From positions 28,754,419-28,818,418 of the forward strand of contig NC_134547.1 in the NCBI RefSeq assembly GCF_050624435.1: a DNA stretch of 64,000 nucleotides. Reading direction: 5' to 3'. Positions 21,919 to 33,239 of this stretch are shown in pieces. Numbering within the stretch: the first letter of the stretch is position 1; the number at the start of each line of letters is the position of its first letter. Source of the DNA: Tenrec ecaudatus (lineage: Eukaryota > Chordata > Mammalia > Afrosoricida > Tenrecidae). Below the pieces are notes generated by a model. The model did not search any database and was not told where the DNA came from. It saw nothing but the letters and a program-made list of their open reading frames with translations. Position numbers and translations under genes: made by a program.

Positions 21919-22251
21919 GATTTTCATAAGGTTATATTTAAATTTTACCACTTCGCTGAATCTTCTAATAATTCCAGGAATATTCTTGTTAGGTTTTTTG
22001 GGATTTTCTATGTTAGATCATATAAATCTGCAAATAGACAGAGTTTTACTTCTTCTTTACTAATTTTTGATGCCTTTTAATTCTCTTTATTGTATGATAG
22101 CTCTAGGTAAGACTTCTAGCACAATATTGCAGAAAATAGTGATCCAGGGTGTCCTTGCCTGGCTCCTGTTTGTAAAGGGAGTGCATTCAGTCTTTTCCCA
22201 TTGAGATTATGAGTATATGCCCTTAAGGATGTTGGCATTCTGTTGGGCACT
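21919..22251 (-). repeat. L1 ORF2 remnant
   Basis: Contains the reversed ORF2 section with CAGGGTGTCCTTGCCTGGCT and TCCCATTGAGATTATGAGTA. Both flanks are insertions. Confidence 0.6.
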
Positions 22252-22842
22252 ATTTAAAAAAATCATTTTATTGGGGGATCATACAACTCTTATCACAATC
22301 CATACATACATCCATTGTGTAAAGCACATTTGTACATTCGTTACCCTTATCAGTCTCAAAACATTTGCTCTCCACTTAAGCCCCTGGCATCAGCTCCTCA
22401 TTTTTTCTCTCCCTCCCCACTCCCCCATCCCTCGTGAACCTTTGATACTTTATAAATTATTATTTTGTTATATCTTACCCTGTCCAACGTCTCCCTTCGC
22501 CCACTTTTCTGTTGTCCGTCCCCCAGGGAGGAGGTTATATGTAGATCCCTGTAATCGGTTCCCCCTTTCTGCCCCACCTTCCCTCTACCCTCCCGGTATC
22601 GCCACTCTCACCACTGGTCCTGAAGGGATCATCCGTCCTGGATTCCCTGTGTTTCCATTTCCTATTTGTACCAGTGTCCATCCTCTGGTCTAGCCAGATT
22701 TTAAGGTAGAATTGGGATCATGATAGTGAGGTAGGAGGAAGCATTAAAGAACTAGAGGAAAGTTGTATGTCTCATCGTTGCTACACTGCACCCTGACTGG
22801 CTCGTCTCCTCTCTGAAACCCTGCTGTAAGGGTGTTCAGTTG
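22252..22842 (-). mobile_element. Family B retroposon, 5'-truncated
   Basis: Inserted in L1 ORF2. The 12-bp target duplication CTGTTGGGCACT lies at 22240-22251 and 22843-22854. The reversed poly(A) is TATTTAAAAAAATC. Confidence 0.9.
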
Positions 22843-24149
22843 CTGTTGGGCACTTTTATCAAGAATGGGTGATAGATTTTGCCAAATGCCCTTTCTGTGT
22901 CAATTTATATAATTATGTGATCCTTTTCCTTTGTTTCATTAATGTTGATTATTTTTAAAATGTTGAACCATCTTTGCACATCTGATATGAATCCAACTTG
23001 GTCATGATGTGTTATTATTTTTCTGTTTTGGTGGATTTTATTGGTTAGGACTTGGTTAAGACTTTTGAGTCTATGTTCACGAGGGATGATGATCTATAGC
23101 TTCCTTTGACATCTTTGCCGAGTGTTGGTATTAAGATTATGCTCTACGTAACTTGCATTTAGGAGTATCCCTTCTTTTTCCATAGTGTAGAATAGTTTAG
23201 ATAGACGTTCTATCAACCCTTCCACGAATATTTGAGAGAATTTTCCAGTGAAGCCACATGGACCTAGACTCGTTGTGGTTGGTGGTGGTGGGAAGGTTTG
23301 GGGCAGAGGGCTCAGAGTTTGATGACCTGATTGGCCTCTCTTGTTATGAGTCACTTCAAATTTTGATCTCAGTCAGTGTTAGTTTAGTGTTTTTCTAGAA
23401 TTGTGTCAATTTGGTCTGGATTTTCAAATGTATTGGAGTATAGTTCTTCATAGTCTCTGGCTATTATCCTTTTAATTTCAGTATGTTCTGTTGTGATATC
23501 ACCCATATCATTTTGTATTCATGTTGTTTGCTTCTATTCAATTGTTAGATTTGCCAGTAGTTTATTTTACTAATCCTGTCAAAGAACCAAGTTTTGGTTT
23601 TATCGATTCTATTATTTTTTGTTTATTTCTGCTCTACTTTTTATTATTTATTGTGACTGTAAGTTTATTTTACTGCTCTTTTTCTAATTATTGGAGATGT
23701 TGGGTTAGAATGTTAATGTGGGGTCTTTATTTTTGATGTGTGCATTTATTGTTATTAAAATGCCCTCTGAACACTGCTTTTGCTGTGATGAAAGGTTTAG
23801 TTAAGTTGTATTTTCATTTTAATTCCAAGTATTTTTCCTTTTATTAAAAATTTTTCTTCTGTTACCCAGTAGTTTTTAAGCAGGGTGTTATTCAATTTTC
23901 ATGTCTTTGATTTTTTTGTTTAATTTTCCTATTATTGATTTCTAAGTTTATAGCATTGTGATCTGAGAAGATGCTTTGCAATGTTTCAATGTTTTAACAT
24001 TTATTGAGGCTTCCTTAATATTTGGTTGATTCAGGAGGATATTCCATTTGAGTTGGCAAAGGATATATATTGTGCTGAGTGAAGTGTTCTGTATCTGTCT
24101 ATTAGGTCAAGTTACTTGATTGTGTTTTTAGTTTTTCTGTGTCTTTTCC
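22843..24149 (-). repeat. L1 ORF2 remnant, reverse-transcriptase section
   Basis: GAATCCAACTTGGTCATGAT and TTTTGATCTCAGTCAGTGTT belong to the RT domain of L1 ORF2, read on the minus strand. Frames are heavily broken. Confidence 0.7.
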
Positions 24150-24350
24150 GGAGGAGCACTGGTGGTGTAGGGGTTATGAGTTGGGCTGAGATCTGAAAGG
24201 TCATTGACTCAAAACCACCAGTATCTCAAAGGGAGACAGATGGAGATCTCTACTCTCTTAAACAGTTACCATCTCAGAAACTCACAAGGGCAATTCTGCC
24301 CTGTCATACAGGGTCACTATGAGTCAGTGTTGACTTGATGGCAGTGAGTG
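24150..24350 (+). repeat. AfroSINE, full length
   Basis: Head GGAGCACTGGTGGTGTAGGG, B-box region TTGACTCAAAACCACCAG, tail CAGGGTCACTATGAGTCAGT. Inserted in L1 ORF2. Confidence 0.85.
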
Positions 24351-24907
24351 TCTTTGCTGAGCTTCTGGCTGTTTTATCTTTCATCAAATGTGGTACATTG
24401 AAGTCTCCTATTAATGTAAGGTTCCTTCTCTATTTCATTAAGATTTTATTTTGAGATTCTTTCATTGGGTGCACAGATATTCATTATGGCTATGTACTCT
24501 TGTTGAATTGACCCTTTAAACATCATGGAATGTCCTTCTTTATCTGTTATGCTGGCTTATTCCATAAAGTCTGTTTTATCAGAAATTATTAATATTGTCA
24601 CCCCTGTTCTTTTTGACTGCCATTATCTGGATATATTTTCCATCCTTTGTGTTTTAGTCTATTTTTGTGTGTAGGATGTGTCTTTTAGAGTCAACATATT
24701 AATAGGTCCTGATTTTTTATTCATCTTCCACTCTCTGTCTCTTGATTGGTATGTTTAGTTCATTTACATTGACTATAAGTAGGTGTGATTTTTTTGCTGT
24801 CATTTTGCTGTGCATCAATGTTGTTTGTTTAGCAGTGCTGCTGATTTGTTTCACATGACTTTTGGTGTTGAGTTCATTTTGTGTGTGGCTATTCTTAACA
24901 TTTTCTT
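24351..24907 (-). repeat. L1 ORF2 remnant, endonuclease section
   Basis: TGAAGTCTCCTATTAATGTA and CATTTACATTGACTATAAGT are typical of the 5' half of L1 ORF2 read backwards. Confidence 0.65.
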
Positions 24908-25355
24908 CCTGCTGTTGTCAGGTGCCACGGAGTTGGTTCTAACTCAGAAAACTTGTGTGCTACAGAACAAAATACTGGACCATTCTCACAATTGTTCATA
25001 TGTTGAGACCCTGGTTTCAATGACTGTGTCAATGTATCTCTACTTTACCATGCATGGTGCCCTTCTCTGGGGACTGGTCTCTCCTGGAAATGTGTCCAAA
25101 GTGTGTCAGATGAAGTATTGCCATCTTTGCCCCTAAGGAGCAAGCTGACTGGACTTTTTCCAAGACAGATTTGTTTGTTCTCTTGATAGTCCGTGGTACT
25201 TTGAATATTTGTTGCTAACACTAAAATTTAAATGCTTCAATTCGTCTTCAGTCTTCTTTATTCAATGTCCAACTTCCACACACATATAAGGTGATTGAAA
25301 ACACCATGCTTTGGGTCAGGTACACCTTAGTCCTCAAAGTAACATCTGTGCTCTT
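24908..25355 (-). repeat. RTE LINE, 3' end fragment
   Basis: Begins (3' end) with TGTCAGGTGCCACGGAGTTG, then CAATGACTGTGTCAATGTAT, and ends in ACACATATAAGGTGATTGAA and GGTACACCTTAGTCCTCAAA. A 5'-truncated copy inserted in the L1. Confidence 0.75.
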
Positions 25356-25740
25356 TCCTTTTTATTTTGATGTGCAGGTTTATTAATTTCCTTAGAGATT
25401 AGCTTATAATTTATTATTTTACTCTAAGTTTAAAACAGTCTGTTCTGTCTTCACATTGTCTTGACTTCCTCTCCATTTGGGAGTTCTGTACCTGTCCTAA
25501 TTGCCCCCTCTTTTACTGTGTAGTTGCCTTTGTTTATAAATTAATATTTCTGATTCCTTACTTACAGTCTCGTAGGTTTGTTTTACTTATATCTGTGTTG
25601 ACTTCTGGGTAGTGGTATCATGTATGTGAATTTAAGATTGTTGCCTACTGTTAGTTGTCTGTCAAAAGAACTTCTCTTAGTTTTTTTTTTTTTCTATTTT
25701 ACACCAGTAGGTTTCCCTCTTCATTTATATTCATGAACCT
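25356..25740 (-). repeat. L1 remnant, ORF1/inter-ORF region (tentative)
   Basis: T-rich sequence without frames. Its position upstream of the ORF2 endonuclease section suggests the ORF1 side of the same L1. Confidence 0.35.
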
Positions 25741-25759
25741 CCTGGCGTAAATTTTGAAT

Positions 25760-26540
25760 CTCACATAAGTGAAAGTGCTTGAAGCACCACTGAACTGATG
25801 TAAAAGCATTTCCTATTGGAAAAGGTGTGGTGAAACCCCTGACTTCATCCTTAAATTGTTTTAAATGAAGTCAAGTATCCTCACCTGGCAATGTTGTGGG
25901 TAGGGAAAAATGTGGATGTCAAGGAAGTAAAAATGCCTATAGATATGAGTGAAGGGAGGCTCACTCAGCTACGGGAATGTATTATTCTGTGAACTTTAGA
26001 CAAATAAATCCACAGACACACGTGTGTAAAAGAGAGTTGTAATTAAATGTTAAGTGCACATCAAGAAAATTTCCCTACCAGAGCTGCTCAAACTCATTAG
26101 CCCAACATTATCCCATATGCCCCTCCCGAATCCACAAAGTCTTCCACTGTCTCACAAAATTTATGGAACGAGGCTGACTGCTGGGAAAAGCCAAGTCCGT
26201 GAAAGGGAAATAATCTCAGATTTGGTGCGCATTTCCATACAGCTGTCGAGCACCCAAAGCTGTATCACGGTCAGACATTGTGGCTTCTGCTCAGAGATGT
26301 CTTGGTGTACGTGAACCTTGGAAGCAATAGCAGTTAACTGGCTAAGGCATCTTCACCCTGGACTGACTTTCAAAAAGCAAGATACCCGAGAACCTGAAAA
26401 GCAAAGCTGACAAAGACTTGCATCCTTCCGCCCTTCAATTAACACCACCTGTGCTTATTGGCCATTTGGGATGATAAGCTAACAATATCAATGAGCATAA
26501 CCTGTTGTGAAAAACAGGAAGATACATAAAGCTCCATTGT
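25760..26540 (+). repeat. Duplicated repeat block, copy 1 (includes repeat C)
   Basis: The part at about 25800-26280 is repeated at 26910-27345. Both contain AAGTGAAGGGAGG-like text followed by AATCCACAGA, TGCGCATCAAGAAAA-like text and CATCTCACAAA. From about 25985 it matches repeat C (also at 55440 and 59656), including the far end TCCGCCCTTCAATTAAC and GATAAGCTAAC. Class is not resolved. Confidence 0.55.
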
Positions 26541-26909
26541 TTAATGTAATTATTACGTACAGGAACCTGCAGGATTCAAAGTTTCCCAAAACCTACTGAC
26601 TATTGGAAATGATAATGCTTGTTGACCAAAGAAAAAACAGTTGCTGGGGGCACTCTAGAAATGACAAACGTAACTCTGGGTGAGGCAACACAGAAGGGGA
26701 GCCTGTGAAATGCAGGAATTTATGTTTTCCTTCACATCCAAGAAGTTGAAAAGCTAAGGGTCGAGGGGAGAATAGTAAAACTGATTGAGGCTACATTTAC
26801 TAGAGGCAGGCAAAGCCCCAGAAGAATTGCCTCTTCCTTTATATTCCTGAATTGAGATGTGATATGTGAAACTGTTTGAATTACAATAGTACGGAAGTAA
26901 ATGCAATTT
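26541..26909. other. Unassigned spacer between the two block copies
   Basis: No repeat or gene recognised. It could be internal sequence of whatever element the two block copies flank. Confidence 0.3.
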
Positions 26910-27345
26910 CTCATGGAAAGTTGTGGTGAAACGGCTACTCTTGCCAGTAAAGCGTTTCAACGCATGTCAAGTAACCTCCTCTGGCAATAATGAGGCTCGA
27001 GGTAAATGTGGGGGTCAAGGAAGGAATATAGGTGACGACATGAGTGAAGGGAGGTTCGCACAGCTCCATGAGTGTGATAGCGTGGGAACTTCAGAGAAAC
27101 AAATCCACAGAAATTCGTTTATGAAGAAAACTTTAATTAAATGTTCAGTGCGCATCAAGAAAACCTACCTCCCCAGAGCTGCCAAAGCTCACAGCTCCAA
27201 CATTATACTGTGCGCACCAACAGTCCAAAAATCTTCCACCATCTCACAAAAGAGACGAAGTGGGACCCAAAGTAGAGCAAAAGCCAAGTCAGTGAAGGGG
27301 AAATCATCTCCAGAATGGTGGGGGTCTCCACATGGCTTCCGGCCA
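26910..27345 (+). repeat. Duplicated repeat block, copy 2 (truncated)
   Basis: Direct repeat of copy 1, about 1.1 kb downstream and clearly diverged. It is cut off near 27345, where retroviral leader sequence begins. A 243-codon plus-strand frame at 26923-27654 crosses the junction and is chance. Confidence 0.55.
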
Positions 27346-27780
27346 AAAGTGCCGAATCATGATAAGGTCCGGACGGTAACCGGAACTTACCAGGGGAACG
27401 GGAGGACGTCTCCCACCCTGAACCCGACCAGTGACCGCGCGGGTGCTTCCGCCTCGGTCGGATTCTGGTCCCCATTAACGGCGCCACCCACAGACGTGTC
27501 CGGACAGAATTTTAGAAAAGAAAAAAAAATTCCTACCTCAAGGTCGTCCAAATGTCCGCGGCAGGGCCCTTGCTCTCCATCCCCAATCCCGGACGAGTCC
27601 CCAAATATTAGATTCGGGGAAGGAAGGCGAGCTCACCTTGGGCGCACACAATAATCACGACCAGTTGAGATGCAAAAGCGGCAATCGGAGTTTATTAGCC
27701 AGCTCGAGCGAGCTAGGGCTTCCTCCCTCCGCTGCCCGGCGTCCAAAGGGAATCGGCCTCTTAGTATTTTTTACAAGACG
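27346..27780 (-). mobile_element. Gammaretrovirus-like ERV remnant: partial LTR, primer binding site and leader
   Basis: On the minus strand, an R-U5-like section with AATAAA (27691-27696 on plus) is followed at 27586-27603 by an 18-bp site matching the proline tRNA primer site type at all but one base, the classic start of a gammaretrovirus-like internal region. A GC-rich leader then runs to 27346 and holds a GTAAGT donor-like site at 27385-27390. U3 and all coding genes (gag, pol, env) are absent. The retroviral LTR normally ends in CA next to the site; here that end has decayed. It is a dead fragment. Confidence 0.75.
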
Positions 27781-27784
27781 GTCT

Positions 27785-29600
27785 GGGTTTTAGAAAGTCC
27801 TTTAATTTCTGTTTAACTGAAATGTCCTAATTCCATCATTGCATTTTACTTGGTATATAATTTTTTGTGAAAGATATTTTTCTATCAACTATATATATAT
27901 AATCACTATAGTGTCTTCTTGCCTGCATGGCTTTCTGCTGAGCAATCAGAGGTTCTCCTTTGCAGGTAACTTTTCATTTTCAGCCTGAGCTGCTTTAAGG
28001 ATCCTTGCCTTGGGTTTAGGAAAGTTTGATTATATCCTGTCTTGGTGATCTTCCTTTGGGATTTATTCTATTCAAGGTCCCTCGAGCTTCTTGAATGCAT
28101 GTCTGATGTTTTGTCTCCTTGGTAGTAGGGAAGTGCTCCTCCAACAAATCACTGACAATTGTCTCTTTTTATAAATGTCTCTTTCTTCCTGATCTGAAAT
28201 CAGATCATGTCTGCCTTATTTCTCTTGATGGTGTCCTACATAGTATTGATCAGTGTGTTTAGTTAAGTATTGGGGTTGTCTTCATTCCACCACCCTCCCT
28301 TTTTTTATTGATTCTCTAGGGCAGGGGTTGGCAAACTGCAGCTTGTGAGCCCTATGCAGCTCTTTCTTTACAAACATGTGGCTCTGAAGCAAACTAGAAA
28401 ACATTTAAAAGAATATTCAAAATAGTGGTGATTTAATTTGTAAAGTGTATTTATGTCTAATAACTTTTAAATTATGAGGGACAGGATTGGCTCTTCCTTC
28501 TCAAAAGGTTGCTCACTCTGCTCTAGGGGATTAGTATTGGGAGGTTTATCTTTAATCTTGCTACTCCTGTCTTCTATTGACTCAATTATACTCCTTTGCA
28601 CTTTCACTGCAGTATCTAGTCTGAAGTTTTAGTATTAACTTCTGGATGTCTATTGGCTGTTTTTGCACAGGCTCTAATTTTCCATTCCACCCCCCCCCCC
28701 CCTTCTTCTTTAGTGATTTTCTGAATTTCTTTAGAGTTTTTGCCTTGATTTTTGTTTGTAGTTTCCTCATTTTTCTCTCAGTCCATTAAAAGAACCTAGA
28801 CATTATTCTTTAATATTCTTCCATAGTCTAAGATTCACTTAATATGATTCTTATCAGATGACATCACTGACTTTGTTCCCTGACTTTTGTTCTGGCTTTG
28901 CATTTTGGTTAATTGTTTGAGCCAGTCTTGTTTCTTGATGTGAACTGAGGTTGTCCGTTGTCTCTGACACTTTGTGATGCTATTGTATTGGTATTTCATC
29001 AGTGGTGCTGTTGGTGTGCTTTTATACACTAATCATCTCTCTGCTGATGTGTGTGATAGACGATGGGGGTGTGGCTTTCAGCTCTCTATGCACTGAGGTT
29101 AGAGTGGTTGGGCGGGTGTTGGTTCTGTCTATCAGTTACTAGGTGGTGCAGGAGAAGGTGGTGACCTTAACTCAGTGGGTGGAGCTGTAGGACGTGTGAG
29201 TGTGGGTGTGGTTGGGCAGTGTAGGCACAAATGCTTTCTGGTTGCCAGCCCCGTATGTGGGCGTGTGTGCTCTCCTGGACAAGTAAAGCTAAATATCAGG
29301 TCATTGTCCCAATCAAATACTGCTTGCAAAAGTTCCAAATTGCCACACTTGCTGAAAATGTACCCATTTCCTCTGCCCTCTTGTTCTTTGCTCCTGTTTA
29401 GCTTCTTTTCCTGGCCAACATCTGATCCACTTCTCTGCCATTTCAGTTGAAACTCAGAGTTCCAGGATAATCATCAGTATCTCTTTTACTTGGTCCCTCA
29501 TGTTTTTATTGTAGAGGGTTTGGATCATGTGTCTCGCAGTCTGCCATCTTTCAAGAAGCTAGACACTTGATGTATTTTAAGGTCTTAAATATTTTTTATT
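27785..29600 (-). repeat. L1-type LINE, 5' section (tentative)
   Basis: T-rich minus-strand LINE sequence with TTGGTGATCTTCCTTTGGGA and CTCGAGCTTCTTGAATGCAT, like the 5' region of old mammalian L1s. Split by a hAT MITE. A C run is at 28688-28702. Confidence 0.45.
28322..28520 (+). mobile_element. hAT-type MITE with 8-bp target duplication
   Basis: A 199-bp non-coding element starts CAGGGGTTGGCAAACTGCAG and ends AAGGTTGCTCACTCTG, whose reverse complement starts CAGAGTGAGCAACC. The 8-bp duplication CTCTAGGG is perfect at 28314-28321 and 28521-28528. Both traits define hAT elements. The sequence 'GGCTCTGAAGC' style interior resembles elements reported as laterally transferred among tetrapods, but I cannot confirm that. 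Confidence 0.85.
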
Positions 29601-29718
29601 ATATTGAAGTTCAATAACCTAGTAGGAAAAAAATAGAAAAGGCACTCGAATGCACATTTTTCCAAAGAAGATAAAAACATGAAAAGACGAGAACTATTAG
29701 CAATCACTAAAACGCAAA
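29580..29718 (+). repeat. L1 3' region, plus strand, first part
   Basis: AAAGGCACTCGAATGCACAT and AAAACATGAAAAGACGAGAA are L1 ORF2/3' end text on the plus strand, opposite to the preceding L1. Confidence 0.6.
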
Positions 29719-29912
29719 TCACAGCCATTAAATCAACTCTGACTCATAGAAACCGTTTAGGATAGAACAGAACTGCCTCTGTAAGTTTCTGAGACTGTGA
29801 ATTTTATGGGAGTAGAAAGTGTCATCTTTCTCCCACAGAGTTGGTGTTTTCGAACTGCTGACCTTGTGGTTAGCAGCCCAACGCATAGCCCATTATGCAA
29901 CCAGGGATTCTC
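29719..29912 (-). repeat. AfroSINE, full length
   Basis: Inserted in the plus-strand L1 tail. CATTAAATCAACTCTGACTC is the reversed tail; GCCCATTATGCAACCAGGGA the reversed head. Confidence 0.85.
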
Positions 29913-30640
29913 ATTACTCACTAGGGAAAATACAAATCAAAACCATATCAAAGTACCATTTTATTAAGAAGACATTAGGAAGGCAACAGCTTACCAAAAG
30001 AAGGAAAGAATATCCTGCGTTGGCAAGATGTGAAGAAACTGGGATCTCTTACCTTGTTGATGGGAATGGTAGACGGCATAGCCAGTGTGGAAAACAGCTT
30101 GGCAGCTCCTCCGAAGAGAAATATGGAGCAGATAATCTACATATAAAATCCATCTAGTGATTCTACTACTAGGGATGTAACCAACCGAATCGAACAGATT
30201 CTCAACAAATGTGTGTGCAGGCATGCTTATTGCAGCATTAATCGTAATGACCCCAAATTGGCAGCAACTCAAATATACATCCATTGATGAAAAATAAACA
30301 AAATGTGGTATTTACCTGTAATGTAATATTGCTTGACAATAAATAACGATGTACAGATGAATGCTACAACACTGATGAACCTCTGAAGCATTATGCTCAG
30401 TGAAAGAAGCCAGACACGAGGTCACATATCCTATTATTCCATGTATAGGAAATATACAGGCAGAACTTAAACGGTGGTTCCCAAGCGCTGGAGAGCGGAA
30501 TAAGGAGTGGGTGCAGGTTTCACTTTAGGACAGGATGGAAATATTGTGGACAAAACAGAGGTGGTGGAGCACAGACTCGTTCATTTTTAAATGCTTAACT
30601 TTGTGTCAACTTTACCCTGATTAAAAAAATTATGAAGCAC
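29913..30640 (+). repeat. L1 3' region, plus strand, second part
   Basis: AGTGTGGAAAACAGCTTGGC, TATTGCAGCATTAATCGTAA, AAACAAAATGTGGTATTTAC and GCATTATGCTCAGTGAAAGA follow the order of an old L1 3' end. Confidence 0.75.
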
Positions 30641-30699
30641 AAGTATTTTTAATTAGAATATGAGGAGAATGCTTCACTTTATAGAACATCTCCTTATAG

Positions 30700-30860
30700 A
30701 GTGTTATGATTAAATGATGCCCCCCAAATGTGGGTTGTAAATTCTAACCTCTGTACTTGAAGTGAGAATCTGGAGGAGAAAAGGAGGTGGTCTTTGTTAC
30801 ATTAATGAGACAGGGTTAGTGGGGTTGGGGGTGGTGGTGCCTGGAACAATCTCTCTTTTG
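30700..30860 (+). repeat. Old mammalian repeat fragment
   Basis: GATGCCCCCCAAATGTGGGT and TAAATTCTAACCTCTGTAC resemble the repeat at 1-345. Confidence 0.35.
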
Positions 30861-30864
30861 TTGT

Positions 30865-32050
30865 TGTTTTTCAATTGTTTTATTAGGGTCTCATACAACT
30901 CTTATCACAATCCATACATACTTCAATTGTGTAAAGCACATTTGTTCATTCATTGCCCTCATCATTCTCAAAACATTTGCTCTCCATCTAAGCCCCTGGT
31001 ATCAGCTCCTCATTTCCCCCTCCCTCCCCGCTCCTCCCTCCCTCATGAACCCTTGATAATTGATAAATTATTATTTTGTCATATCTTAACCTGTCTGACA
31101 TCTCCCTTCACCCACTTTTCTGTTGTCCACCCCACAGGGAGGAGGTCACATGTAAATCCTTAAAATCGGTTTCCCCTTTCCAACCCACCCTCCTTCTACC
31201 CTCCCAGTATCACCACTCACACCAGTAGTCCTGAAGGGATCATCCGCCATATATTCCCTGTGTTTCCAGTTCCTGTCTGTACAACCTTTGGGCTAGCCAG
31301 ATTTGTAAGGTAGAATTGGGATCATGATAGTTGGGGGAGAGGAAGCATTTAAGACCTAGAGGAAAGTTGTATGTTTCATCGTTGCTATATCACAACCTGA
31401 CTGGCTCGTCTCTTCCCCGAGACTCTTCTGTAAAGGGATGTCCAGTGGCCTACAAATGGGCTTTGGATCTCCACCCCGCACTCCCTCTCATTCATAATGA
31501 TATGATTTTTTGTTCTGATGATGCCTGATACCTGATCCCTTCGATACCTCGTGATCGCACAGGCTGGTGTGCTTCTTCCATGTGGACTTTGCTACTTCTC
31601 AGCTAGATGGCCTTTTGTTTACCTTCAAGTCTTTAAGACCTCAGACACTATATCTTTTGATAGCTGGGCACCATCAGCTTTCTTCACCACATTTGCTTAT
31701 GCACCCGCTTTGTCTTCAGCGATTGTGTTGGGAAGATGAGCATCACAGAAGGCCAGTTTAATAGAATCAAGTATTCTTGCATTAAGGGAATACTTGAGTG
31801 GAGACCCAATGTCCATCTGCTACCTTAGTACTAAACCTATAAATATATGCACATAGATCTATTTCCACATCCTCATATGTAAATATATTTACATATGTAC
31901 ATGCCTGTATTTATACCTCTATAAATGCCCTTTACCTCCTAGCTCTTTACTCTATTTCCTTTTACTTTCCTCTTGTCCCACTATCATGCTCAACCTTCAT
32001 TTGGGTTACAGTAATTCCTCTCGGCTACATTACCCTTGGTCACGCCCTAG
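30865..32050 (-). mobile_element. Family B retroposon, 5'-truncated
   Basis: The reversed 3' end is TGTTTTATTAGGGTCTCATA; the copy extends to ...GGTCACGCCCTAGCAGG. Its truncated 5' end abuts the truncated 5' end of the RPL29 retrocopy with no spacer. Confidence 0.85.
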
Positions 32051-32750
32051 CAGGCTAGTCCTGGGGAACTTTGGCAAGAAGCACAAGAAAGGCCAGCAGA
32101 CAGTGCAGGCTAACAATGCCCAGACATGAGTGCTCATACTGAGGCTATCAAAGCTCTTGTAAAGTCCAAGGAGATCCAGCTCAAGATCCCAATGGGTATT
32201 AATAGCAAGCTCAGTCAACTGGCCTGAATTGTCCATCCCAAGCCTAGAAAGCAGGGTCAGGTATCTATTGGCAAGGCTCTGAGGTTCTGCCAGCCAAAGT
32301 ACTACGTCAAGGCTCAAGGTAAGGCTGATGCTCCAGCCACGGCCTGGATGCAAGCTCAAGCTCCCCAAGGTGCCCAGGCTCCAGGTCCTGTTCCTAAAGG
32401 CGCACAAACTCCAAAAGTCACTGCCATCAAGTAGATACTGATTCATAGTGACCCTATACCAGGACAGGGCAGAACTGCCCCCTGTGAGTTTCTGATATTG
32501 TAGCTTTTTATGGGAGCAGAAAGCCCTGTCTTCCTCTCGAGGAGCAGCTGCTGGTTTTTAACTGTTGTCTTTGCAGTTAGAAGTCCAATGCATAACCACT
32601 AAGCCAAGGTGCCCAGGCTCCCCAAAAGGCTCCACAGTATTCTCTCTAAAGACAAGAGGGCCTGGTGAGAGCCTTGAGCTGTCATTTGCTTGGAACTGGT
32701 GACCTCCTGTGCTATTTGTACAAATAAACCTGAGGCAGCACCCCCTTCCC
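32051..32750 (+). pseudogene. RPL29: RPL29 (ribosomal protein eL29) processed pseudogene, split by a SINE
   Basis: RPL29 is a basic protein of the large ribosomal subunit. The plus strand reads through the middle and C-terminal parts: QANNA near 32103, then MSAHTEAIKALVKSKEI from 32125, and the lysine/alanine/proline-rich end with APQGAQAP and VPKGAQTPK. The first 39 or so codons are missing; the sequence starts at the codons for FLRN. Stops occur at 32124 (in NAQT-stop) and at LSQLA-stop near 32225. An AfroSINE at 32412-32603 interrupts the C-terminal codons; reading resumes with QGAQAPQKAP and the normal stop has changed to a sense codon. The 3' UTR ends with TTTGTACAAATAAACCTGAG. No clear poly(A) tail is left. 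It cannot make the protein. Confidence 0.9.
32412..32603 (-). repeat. AfroSINE inside the RPL29 pseudogene
   Basis: Reversed tail ACTGCCATCAAGTAGATACT, body CAGAACTGCCCCCTGTGAGT, reversed head ATGCATAACCACTAAGCC. It is younger than the retrocopy. Confidence 0.85.
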
Positions 32751-32754
32751 CCCG

Positions 32755-33235
32755 CCAAAAACATTCCCACATTGAGTAGTTTTTTAACAGCACATCACTT
32801 AACTCAGAAAGGAGACCATTGCCAAAAATGGGGGTGGTAAAACTTTGATAAGTAAGCTAATAGGGGAATAGAACTTGACTTACCAAAAACCAAACAGACA
32901 AAAAAAACTTACTTGCATATCAAGTCCAGACAATTATGGAAAGTGGTTTAAAGTGTAATTGGAGTTAAAATGGAAGGGGGGAGGGATGACTCTTCTGAAC
33001 ACTGTCAATTCTCCTAAAGGCCTGGGTAAGCAGGGAGAAGATATGAAAGAAGCAACTATATTTGAGGAGTCAGTTAAAAATTACTTAACATTACAAACAA
33101 AACAAAGCAACTAAAGCCATATCTAAGGTTATATACACCAAATTAAGTTCCCAAGACACCAAGCTGGAAGGTGTTGCCAACCAGAAGTGTTCATCGGTCT
33201 AAGTAGATTCTAAATTTTTTTCTCCACCAAAACTA
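32755..33235. other. Unassigned
   Basis: No gene or repeat recognised. Confidence 0.3.
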
Positions 33236-33239
33236 GAAT

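Noticed and set aside
26923-27654. 243-codon plus-strand frame
   Set aside because: It crosses the junction of a repeat block and an opposite-strand retroviral leader, with no known domain; GC-rich composition explains it.
28688-28702. C homopolymer run
   Set aside because: Simple low-complexity tract in LINE sequence; may also be of uncertain length from sequencing.
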